From: SG8-40 sp963792855
GTDB taxonomy: Bacteria > Pseudomonadota > Gammaproteobacteria > Burkholderiales > Eutrophovitaceae
Length of the DNA: 64,000 nt
Assembly: GCA_963792855.1 (NCBI GenBank)
Contig: CAWBXZ010000013.1
Span: forward strand, 62,001-126,000
Reading direction: 5' to 3'
The notes below the pieces were generated by a model, which was given only the letters and a program-made list of their open reading frames with translations, was not told where the DNA came from and made no database searches. Both the position numbers and the translations under genes were made by a program. Shown here piece by piece: positions 37,502 to 44,947 of this stretch. Within the stretch, counting starts at the first letter, position 1, and the number at the start of each line of letters is the position of its first letter.

Positions 37502-39457
37502 TTACGTCCCCGTCATGCCGGCGTCTCGCGCAGGATTTCTCAGAAAGTCACAAACCTCTTCGGCGTCCCGGGTTCGCCGCATCGGCGGCAGGCTCTGCCA
37601 GATGCGCCGGCCATAGGGTTTCGAAATCAGGCGCGGGTCGCAAATCACCAGCACCCCGCGATCGCGTTCGTCACGAATCAGGCGCCCGGCACCCTGCCGC
37701 AGGCTGATCACCGCCTCCGGTAACTGATATTCCATGAAGGCGTTACGGCCCTCGCGATTGATCTTCGCGATTCTCGCCGCCAATACCGGGTCGTCGGGCG
37801 GAGCGAATGGCAAACGGTCGATGATCACCAGTGACAGCGCTTCGCCCCGCACATCAACGCCTTCCCAGAACGACTGACTGCCGAGCAACACCGCATTGCC
37901 AAGGTCCCTGAAGCGGTCGAGCAACTCGGAACGTGAAGCATCGCCCTGCATCAGCAGTGGAAAATGCAGCGCCCTTTCCTGCATGCCCGCAACAAGCAGG
38001 TCCTTCGCCTCGCGCATCGCCCTCAGGCTGGTGAACAACAGGAAGGCATGGCCACCGGCTGCTTCGATGAGCGGCAGTGACGTGCTGACGACCGCCTCCG
38101 TAAAGCTTCCGCTATTCGGATCGGGCATCTCTTCGGGAACGAAAAGCAGTGACTGGTTCTGATAATCGAACGGGCTGTCCCAACTGCAGGTGACAGCGTC
38201 CTCCAGTCCCATTTGCTGTTGGTAATGGGAAAAGTCCTGCCGCACGGACAAGGTCGCCGACGTAAAGATCCACGCTTTCGGGTGGCCGGCGAGCTGCTTC
38301 CTGAATACCTCTGCAACCGATAGTGGCGTTGAATTCAGGCGCAGGGAAGACGCAAACACTTCGACCCAGCGCACATGATCGGCCTCGGTTTCGTTTCGCC
38401 ATCGTTGCAATGCATCCGCCAGCATGGTTGCGCGCTCCCAACAGTGATGCAGTCCCTCTGAACGGGCCGCGTGCACGTCCAGCTGTTCGATCAGCTCCTG
38501 CAGTTCGTCTGCCGCATGGTCGAGCGCAGCGACAAAATCCGCATCGGCAAACACCTGTTCATGTGTTCTGCGCGCCGAGTCTTTCGAAAATTGCAGGCGC
38601 AGATCGCGCGCTGCCTTTTCGACGGCTTGTGCCTGCTGTTGCAAGGCAGTCGCGTCGGCGGCACCGGCGGCAACTTCCAGGCGAATGTCACGGCCAAGCT
38701 CCACCAGCTGGCTGGTCGACATGTGGTCACCAAAAAACAGGCTGGCGGTCTCGGGCAGTTGATGCGCTTCGTCGAATATCACGGTATTGCACGCCGGAAG
38801 CAATTCTCCGACGCCTTCGTCGCGCAGCACCACGTCGGCGAAAAACAGGTGATGATTGACCACCACGACATCCGCCTCCAGCGCCTGCCTGCGTGCCTCC
38901 AGAACGAAGCACTTCGAATGGTGAGGACATTCTCCCCCCAGGCAGTTTTCGCGCGTCGACGTTACCAATGGCCAGACAGGGGCATCTTCCGGCACGTCGG
39001 CAAGCGCACTACGATCACCACTCGGAGACGTGCGAGAGAAGCTGTCGATACGCGCAAGATGCACCGTGTCATCGCGGCTCAGGAAGCGACCATCGGATTT
39101 GGCGCGCTCCAGGTGGTAATGGCAGACGTAATTCGAACGCCCCTTGAGCAAGCTGACTGTCACCGGAGTGGCCAGAACCCGGCGAACGAGCGGAATGTCG
39201 CGATCGTACAACTGATCCTGCAGCGTTTTGGTGCCGGTCGAGATGATGACTTTCCCGCCGCTGAGCAAGGCCGCAACCAGGTAGGCGAATGTCTTTCCGG
39301 TCCCGGTCCCCGCTTCGGCGATGAGAGTCGACGTTTCCTCGATTGCCGCGGCAACCGCCCGGGCCATCTCGAGTTGCTGCGTACGCAGCCGGTATCCCGG
39401 AATGGCGCGCGACAACAAACCGTTATCGCCGAAGACTTCGAGCAAATCCGCTTTCAT
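37502..39457 (-). CDS. ATP-dependent DNA helicase, DinG/YoaA (XPD-like) family
   Basis: Iron-sulfur 5'-3' helicase acting in DNA repair. Motif I GTGTGKT (about 48), four cysteines for the [4Fe-4S] cluster spread over CHYHLERAK and ENCLGGECPHHSKC, the DEAH box (VIFDEAHQLP), and the C-terminal helicase motifs GSQSFWEGVDVRGEAL and QGAGRLIRDERDRG are present. At 651 residues it is nearer YoaA (636) than DinG (716). The open frame extends upstream to 39532; the ATG at 39457 was chosen because homologues begin near this point. Confidence 0.92.
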   Translation of the reverse strand: MKADLLEVFGDNGLLSRAIPGYRLRTQQLEMARAVAAAIEETSTLIAEAGTGTGKTFAYLVAALLSGGKVIISTGTKTLQDQLYDRDIPLVRRVLATPVTVSLLKGRSNYVCHYHLERAKSDGRFLSRDDTVHLARIDSFSRTSPSGDRSALADVPEDAPVWPLVTSTRENCLGGECPHHSKCFVLEARRQALEADVVVVNHHLFFADVVLRDEGVGELLPACNTVIFDEAHQLPETASLFFGDHMSTSQLVELGRDIRLEVAAGAADATALQQQAQAVEKAARDLRLQFSKDSARRTHEQVFADADFVAALDHAADELQELIEQLDVHAARSEGLHHCWERATMLADALQRWRNETEADHVRWVEVFASSLRLNSTPLSVAEVFRKQLAGHPKAWIFTSATLSVRQDFSHYQQQMGLEDAVTCSWDSPFDYQNQSLLFVPEEMPDPNSGSFTEAVVSTSLPLIEAAGGHAFLLFTSLRAMREAKDLLVAGMQERALHFPLLMQGDASRSELLDRFRDLGNAVLLGSQSFWEGVDVRGEALSLVIIDRLPFAPPDDPVLAARIAKINREGRNAFMEYQLPEAVISLRQGAGRLIRDERDRGVLVICDPRLISKPYGRRIWQSLPPMRRTRDAEEVCDFLRNPARDAGMTGT

Positions 39458-39565
39458 GCGCGCCCTGCCCCTGCCAGCTTGCGGCTCGGTCCGTGAGGCT
39501 GGTCCTGCCAAAACCGAACGAGGCGTCTGCATTGTCCTTCAGCGCAACGACACATCGACACGAAT

Positions 39566-40297
39566 CTACTGGACAAGACCGAGCACTCCCAGCAGGGGCG
39601 GGATCAACAGCGAGGACACGAGCGTGTTCAGCCCCATTGCCAGCCCGGAAAAAGCACCAGCAACCTCGCTCTCCTGAAATGCGCGCGCTGTGCCAATGCC
39701 ATGCGACGTCGTCCCCATCGCGAAACCCCGGACTGCCGGGTCATTTACCCGGCACCAGTCGAGAACTGTCGGCCCGATGACGGCCCCGAGTATGCCTGTG
39801 GACACCACCAGAATCGCTGTCAACGATGCCGGGCCTCCAAGCTTCTCCGTGATACCCATGGCGACCGGTGCGGTGACCGACTTCGGCGCCAGCGCGAGCA
39901 GTGTCTGCGGTGCAGCGTCAAACAACCAGGCAAGAAAAACCGCCGAGAGCGCCGCAGTCAACGCACCCGCGAGCAAACCGGCAGACAACGGCAGCCACAT
40001 TTTTCGCAGACGGGCGAAGTTGGAATACAGGGGTAGCGCAAGTGCTACGGTTGCCGGACCAAGAAAGAAGTGCACAAACTGGGCACCGTCAAAATAGCTG
40101 GCGTAGTCGGTATCGGTCGCAGCAAGAATCGCGACCAGCATGATGACGGCAATCAGCACCGGGTGCAGTAATGACCTGTTGCCCGATTTTCGATACAACC
40201 AGTCGCTGAATACGTACGCGCCGACCGTCATTGTCAGATGCAACAGCGGCGAGGCCGACAGGTAAACCCACACATCAACCAGCCGTGCCGGGTTCAT
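39566..40297 (-). CDS. lrgB: LrgB/CidB-family membrane protein
   Basis: A 243-residue protein with about seven predicted helices, matching the LrgB family through FFLGPATVALALPLY, APKSVTAPVAMGI and GTTSHGIGTARAF. LrgA-LrgB pairs are described as holin/antiholin-like proteins affecting murein hydrolase activity, and in plants and some bacteria as transporters of glycolate or pyruvate. It follows lrgA at 30 bases in an operon. Confidence 0.92.
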   Translation of the reverse strand: MNPARLVDVWVYLSASPLLHLTMTVGAYVFSDWLYRKSGNRSLLHPVLIAVIMLVAILAATDTDYASYFDGAQFVHFFLGPATVALALPLYSNFARLRKMWLPLSAGLLAGALTAALSAVFLAWLFDAAPQTLLALAPKSVTAPVAMGITEKLGGPASLTAILVVSTGILGAVIGPTVLDWCRVNDPAVRGFAMGTTSHGIGTARAFQESEVAGAFSGLAMGLNTLVSSLLIPPLLGVLGLVQ

Positions 40298-40327
40298 TGC
40301 TTCACCTCGTTCAATGCTGCATCCCGC

Positions 40328-40690
40328 TCATGGTTGCGTCTCGCCGCGCGACCGCGTCAGGCGCATCACCAGCCTGATTGTCAACGCCGTCACCACCAGG
40401 GTAATCACGGTGCCAAACAATACGGACACCAGAATGGCCAGCCATTGTTCTTTCACCGTAGCAGCGTGCAGCATTACGCCTACGCCGGCCGGGACAAACA
40501 ACAGGGAAAGATGCCGCAGAATCCCGTGGGCTGTTTCGGAGAGGGCACTGGCGGCCGACGGCACAAAGCGCAGAATCACGATCAGCACAGCCATGCCAAT
40601 GACCGGTCCCGGCACAGGCACGGCGAGCACCTGGCTGCCGACCTCGCCCGCCAGTTGGCACGCCAGCAGCACCGCGATGGCGTTCAACAT
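40328..40690 (-). CDS. lrgA: LrgA/CidA-family protein
   Basis: A 120-residue, four-helix membrane protein with the family motif PVPGPVIGMAVL and LLFVPAGVGVM. Upstream member of the lrgA-lrgB operon; the role in cell lysis or small-molecule transport in this organism is unknown. The C-terminal tail is short and basic. Confidence 0.9.
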   Translation of the reverse strand: MLNAIAVLLACQLAGEVGSQVLAVPVPGPVIGMAVLIVILRFVPSAASALSETAHGILRHLSLLFVPAGVGVMLHAATVKEQWLAILVSVLFGTVITLVVTALTIRLVMRLTRSRGETQP

Positions 40691-40834
40691 TCGGTCAATG
40701 GCAATCGGAGTCGTTTCGTACGGTCGGTCAAGCGCATGCGCAGTCCTGTGTAAAGAACCCGGACTGCACTCCGGTGCCTCGTTCGCCAGATCGAATCATC
40801 GCCGTGCAGCGCAAAAGCGGATACCATTGTCGAC

Positions 40835-41260
40835 ATGATCTCACGATTGAACTTCCTGCTTGCGGTCTCGATGCTGAGCTTGCTGCTCTTCTATTTTGCC
40901 GGCCGGTTCCTGTTTCTCAAGGCGCTGCTGGCGATTGCCCCGACTTTAACGCCATACTTTACCGCAGCGTATGGCCTCGCTGCACTGATGCTCACGGTAC
41001 TGGTGCTTGCCAAAACCGTGATTCGCCTCACACCGATCAGTTCGGCTGCGCGCGCTCGCGAAGCAGGATTACGCTCGCTGCCGGCTCAGGCCGTGTTGTT
41101 CGTGGGGCATGCACTTGTGTTCTTTGCCGTCTACACGATATTTGTTGCGCAAGACGCCGATCCCGTGTCGTGGCCGTACTTTCTCGCAGCGTTGTTCTAT
41201 GTTGCCGGAATTGCCGCAGCGATAACTGATTGGCGCAAACTGGTATCGCAAACGCAGTGA
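40835..41260 (+). CDS. Hypothetical four-helix membrane protein
   Basis: I do not recognise a family. The 141-residue product has four predicted transmembrane segments (about 7-35, 38-60, 83-105 and 112-132), separated by a short basic loop (RAREAGLR). No signal peptide cleavage site, cysteines or catalytic motif is visible. It stands alone, divergent from the lrg operon, with codon use like its neighbours, and is likely a real gene. Confidence 0.65.
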   Translation: MISRLNFLLAVSMLSLLLFYFAGRFLFLKALLAIAPTLTPYFTAAYGLAALMLTVLVLAKTVIRLTPISSAARAREAGLRSLPAQAVLFVGHALVFFAVYTIFVAQDADPVSWPYFLAALFYVAGIAAAITDWRKLVSQTQ

Positions 41261-41563
41261 GGGTGGCAGCCATTTCTCCCCCGTGTCCCGGCGCCGCAGC
41301 GAGCGCGGCGACACCCTGCCCCGGCCAGCGGGCACCCGGAGGATAAGCGCTCGCACTGCCACGAGCGGATTCAACGCAATCCGTTCTGGTCCGCCGACAG
41401 CCCGGCAGCGAATGCTTTGGCAGCGATCCCGCACACCGTCCCGGGTCGGATTAAGGGCCAGCTTCTAGTAACATTGACGCTACAAGGCACGATGGTGCGA
41501 GGCTGCTTCGGGTTGCCGCGTGCCGGACAGCCGTTTTCGCTCGCTCATGGAACCACGATACCA
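41261..41563. other. Non-coding gap before the aminotransferase gene
   Basis: A frame open on the plus strand from 41417 joins the aminotransferase, but its first 49 codons have no likeness to the family and no ribosome site, so the stretch is taken as non-coding. It is GC-rich; I see no terminator, tRNA or clear promoter in it. Confidence 0.5.
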
Positions 41564-42685
41564 ATGCCAGATCAGCACCCGAATATCCGGATCGAACCAC
41601 TTGCCAATCCCCGTCCCGTGCATTTTCCGGATGTTCTCGGTTTTGGCCGATATTTCACCAACCGCATGTTCACGCAACGCTTTTCGCCCGAGGCCGGTTG
41701 GCACGACGCGGCGATCGTCCCGTACCAGCCACTGTCTCTCGACCCCGCCTCGCAGGTCCTGCACTGCGGGCAGGACGTTTTCGAAGGCACCAAGGCGTAC
41801 TGGCGACCGGATGGAAGAATCAACCTTTTCCGCATCGACCAGAACATCGCACGCTTCAATCGTTCTGCGGTTCGAATGGGCATGCCGGAAATCGATCCGG
41901 GCGCGCATATCGAGGCGATCGAAACGCTGGTCCTGACCGAGCACGAATGGATACCGTCACAGCCGGGATCGGCGTTGTATATTCGCCCGGTCATGCTCTC
42001 GACCGAGTCCACGCTGGAAGTTCGTGCCAGCCGTACTTTCCTGCATTTCATTATTCTGAGCCCGGTGGGACCTTACTTCGGCACCGGCTTGAGCCCGGTT
42101 CCGGTTTTTATCTCGCACGATTTTGTGCGCGCTGTGCGCGGCGGAACGGGGGAAGCCAAGACCATTGCGAACTACGCGGGCAGCATCTTCGCGACCGAGG
42201 AGGCTCGGAAGCAGGGTTTCCAGCAGGTTCTGTGGCTCGATGCCGTGGAAAGGCGTCTGGTCGAGGAAGTCGGCGGCATGAACATCGCATTCGTATACGA
42301 AGGCAGACGCATCAGCACCCCAGCGCTGTCGGGCAGCATTTTGCCGGGCGTGACGCGTGATTCGATTCTGCATATGGCACCCGATCTCGGGTTTGAAGTG
42401 TCGGAAGACCGCATCGATGTCGAAGAGATGCTCGGCGACGTTCAGTCCGGCCGGATTACGGAGGTTTTTGCGATGGGTACCGGCGCCGTCATCGCGCCGG
42501 TCGGAAAGTTTCGCTATAAGAATCGTGACTACACCATCAACGACGAACAAACCGGACCCGTCGCGCAACGGCTGTTCGATGCTCTGACCGATCTGCAATA
42601 TGGCCGTGTGGCCGATCCCTATGGCTGGACCCGGACGCTCGACCCTGGCGCTGCCGGCAGCATGCAGCGTTCCGCGAGCGCTTGA
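41564..42685 (+). CDS. ilvE: Branched-chain amino acid aminotransferase
   Basis: PLP enzyme of fold type IV that exchanges amino groups between Val, Leu, Ile and glutamate. With 373 residues it belongs to the longer, eukaryote-like (BCAT type II) group: GFGRYFTNRMF near the N-terminus, HCGQDVFEGTKAY, and the lysine in GTGEAKTIANYAGS that corresponds to the PLP-binding region. The C-terminal EVFAMGTGAVIAPVG closes the phosphate site. The ATG at 41564 matches family starts (MPDQHPNIRIEPL). Appears monocistronic. Confidence 0.9.
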   Translation: MPDQHPNIRIEPLANPRPVHFPDVLGFGRYFTNRMFTQRFSPEAGWHDAAIVPYQPLSLDPASQVLHCGQDVFEGTKAYWRPDGRINLFRIDQNIARFNRSAVRMGMPEIDPGAHIEAIETLVLTEHEWIPSQPGSALYIRPVMLSTESTLEVRASRTFLHFIILSPVGPYFGTGLSPVPVFISHDFVRAVRGGTGEAKTIANYAGSIFATEEARKQGFQQVLWLDAVERRLVEEVGGMNIAFVYEGRRISTPALSGSILPGVTRDSILHMAPDLGFEVSEDRIDVEEMLGDVQSGRITEVFAMGTGAVIAPVGKFRYKNRDYTINDEQTGPVAQRLFDALTDLQYGRVADPYGWTRTLDPGAAGSMQRSASA

Positions 42686-42809
42686 TCATTCCCGGGAAAT
42701 CCGCCGTGGCGAGTATCGTCAATTCCCTTTCGCAGCCCGTGTGCACTGCCAGTGGCGTACAACATCGCCGCCTGGGCGGCTGGCAGGGGCAGTGCTAGCA
42801 AGCGCCACC

Positions 42810-43418
42810 ATGCCGGTCATCACATCCGAACCGATGCGCTGTCAGTGGGCTTCGCCTGGCAACGATGTCTATATTGATTACCACGACATCGAATGGGGCG
42901 TGCCGGTCCATGACGACGGAATATTGTTCGAATTCCTGCTGCTCGAAGGCGCGCAGGCGGGGTTGTCCTGGTCGACGATACTGAACAAGCGCGAAGGCTA
43001 CCGGAAAGCGTTTGCCGGTTTCGATCCGGTCAAGGTAGCGGGTTTCGGCAAACGCGAAGTCAACCGGCTGGCGACAGACGCGAGTATTGTTCGTCACCGT
43101 GGCAAGATCGAGTCCGCCATTTCCAACGCCAGACTCTTTGTAGAGATACAGGGCCGTTTCGGCAGTTTCGACAATTACCTTTGGCGCTTTGTCGACGGAA
43201 TGCCCAGGCAGAATGCCTGGAAGCGCGCCGACCAGGTGCCGACCCGGTCAACCGAATCGGACGCACTGAGCAGGGATCTGAAGCAGCGCGGCTTCAAGTT
43301 CGCTGGCACCACCATCATGTACGCTTTCATGCAAGCGACGGGAATGGTGAATGACCACACCACCAACTGTTTTCGCTGGCAGCAATTGAAGGCTGGAGCA
43401 AGCGAAAACGGTATCTAA
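42810..43418 (+). CDS. tag: DNA-3-methyladenine glycosylase I
   Basis: Removes 3-methyladenine from DNA. The 202 residues keep the zinc ligands of Tag: Cys11 in MRCQW, His25 in YHDIEWG, and the C-terminal His and Cys in VNDHTTNC. Also conserved are EGAQAGLSW and GFKFAGTTIMYAFMQATG. A longer open frame exists upstream but is not conserved; the start may also be the ATG at 42834. The second alkyl-base glycosylase in the window (the other is at 14546-15160). Confidence 0.94.
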   Translation: MPVITSEPMRCQWASPGNDVYIDYHDIEWGVPVHDDGILFEFLLLEGAQAGLSWSTILNKREGYRKAFAGFDPVKVAGFGKREVNRLATDASIVRHRGKIESAISNARLFVEIQGRFGSFDNYLWRFVDGMPRQNAWKRADQVPTRSTESDALSRDLKQRGFKFAGTTIMYAFMQATGMVNDHTTNCFRWQQLKAGASENGI

Positions 43419-43493
43419 ACCTCCGTGAACATGCGGAACACGGGGACTTGGCAGGCATGATTACGAAACACAGCCACTTCAGGAAAACGAAAC

Positions 43494-43874
43494 ATGATGA
43501 AGCCCGAACGCAACTACACTGAAGCGCGTGACCGTCGGCGCGTGAGCCTGTCCGATGCACTGGACGCAATCGGAAAAGTTCGTAGCGAATTGCCCTCGGC
43601 GGCAGTATTCGAACACGGCTCGCTGCAGGTGAAGATGTATCGTCCCGGCAACGAGGACTTTCAGAAACCACACGATCGCGACGAAGTCTATTTCATAGTC
43701 CAGGGTTCGGGCTGGTTCCGCAACGGTGACGAACGTCATCCGTTCCAGACCGGCGACATGCTGTTCGTACCCGCAGGCGCGGTGCATCGCTTCGAGAAAT
43801 ACACGGATGACTTCTGCACCTGGGTAGTGTTTTATGGTCCCGAGGGCGGCGAAACCGCTGGCACCGATTCATGA
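43494..43874 (+). CDS. Cupin-domain protein
   Basis: A 126-residue single cupin. The two cupin motifs are visible as PHDRDEVYFIVQGSGWF (motif 1) and FVPAGAVHRFE (motif 2), with the His and Glu residues that bind a metal. No specific substrate can be assigned. The stop overlaps the next gene (ATGA), indicating co-translation with a small membrane protein. Confidence 0.82.
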   Translation: MMKPERNYTEARDRRRVSLSDALDAIGKVRSELPSAAVFEHGSLQVKMYRPGNEDFQKPHDRDEVYFIVQGSGWFRNGDERHPFQTGDMLFVPAGAVHRFEKYTDDFCTWVVFYGPEGGETAGTDS

Positions 43875-44299
43875 CGGGTGCCAACAGCGCACCGCAGTCC
43901 GGAGCGGATATCCGCAAACCTGGCCGGCCCACTGGTATGAAGGTACTCGTTGCGGTGAATGCACTCGCCGCACTCGCCCTGCTCATCATGGTTCCACAGT
44001 ACACGGGCGGACGTGCCCTGCTCTACCTCTGCGTGGGACTGTTGCACGGCCTGCTCGGGGTCGGGCTGTACTTGCAGAGCAACTGGGCGCGCGTGCTGAT
44101 GATTGTGTACGCCTTGTTCCAGGTGGCGGGAATGGGCTTGTGGTCGCTTATCGGTCTGATGACTCTGGTCGCCCAGCCATTGAGTTCCGAGAAAGCACAG
44201 TTTCTTGTTCTGGCAGCCATTGCCATTCCTTTCCTGTCGTGGTCGGCGTTCTATCTGCTTGGTCAATTGCGACGGGCTGCTGACTCGCCACCCGGCTGA
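43871..44299 (+). CDS. Small four-helix membrane protein, function unknown
   Basis: A 142-residue product with a hydrophilic N-terminus (about 22 residues) and four predicted helices (about 24-41, 46-68, 73-97 and 112-133). I do not recognise the family. It overlaps the cupin gene by four bases, so the two probably work or are regulated together. Confidence 0.65.
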   Translation: MTGANSAPQSGADIRKPGRPTGMKVLVAVNALAALALLIMVPQYTGGRALLYLCVGLLHGLLGVGLYLQSNWARVLMIVYALFQVAGMGLWSLIGLMTLVAQPLSSEKAQFLVLAAIAIPFLSWSAFYLLGQLRRAADSPPG

Positions 44300-44947
44300 T
44301 TCCCGCCGCCCGCTGCGCTTCCAGCGTGGTTATCCGCACACTTGTGCCTTGGCGGCGTTCGGTATTTACGTCGCACAAGAGCCCCCCGGTTTGACGACAC
44401 GAGCATGCCGGGCATCAAGGCCTTGCTGAGGCACGCGCGTTCTTCCGCAGTTATGGTCAATGGCTGCCACGCGGCCGGTATCGCCAGGCCCACCTCACCC
44501 GGAACACAACCGGCTTCTCGCCCGGCGGATGATTGCGTTTGAAAACGCTTGTGCGCTCAGCCATCTGGAGCGGAAACCTCCGGCAGCGCCTCTTGCAATA
44601 ATTTGTGGTTTATAAACCGTCAGTTACGTCACCGCGGTGGTTCACGAACTGGGTCCTTGCCAAACATCCATCGAGCAGGCAAGAGTGGCCGAAAAGCCCG
44701 CATGGTTCTTGCGTTGAACCGTGCATTTGCCATCTGCAGACGAGAAGAAGAGCGACGTAGCCAATATCGACGATAACCGCATTGCCCGGGGCAGGACGGA
44801 AACAGTCCGGAGTGTCCGGGAAACGGCCCCTGTCGCGGCCGGACTACCGCGACCGGAACCAATCTGCCGGAAACCTGTAGCGCCGCGTGCCGGGCTGAAC
44901 GGCAGGGCCAGTCGGCTATCTCGTCACCCTGAAAACGCAACAATCGG
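44300..44947. other. 648-base gap before the first GGDEF-EAL gene
   Basis: Short open frames on both strands here show no family likeness and no ribosome sites. The only marked element is a perfect 12-base palindrome, GGTTTATAAACC (44608-44619), in an AT-rich patch, which could be part of a promoter or operator. No tRNA, terminator or repeat was found. Confidence 0.4.

Noticed and set aside
41417..41563. N-terminal extension of the branched-chain aminotransferase
   Set aside because: The 49 extra codons have no similarity to the family, and the ATG at 41564 matches homologous starts.
44300..44947. Small genes on either strand in the gap before the GGDEF-EAL gene
   Set aside because: Frames of 60-117 codons lack ribosome sites and family features and have low-complexity Arg/Pro/Ser content typical of shadow frames.
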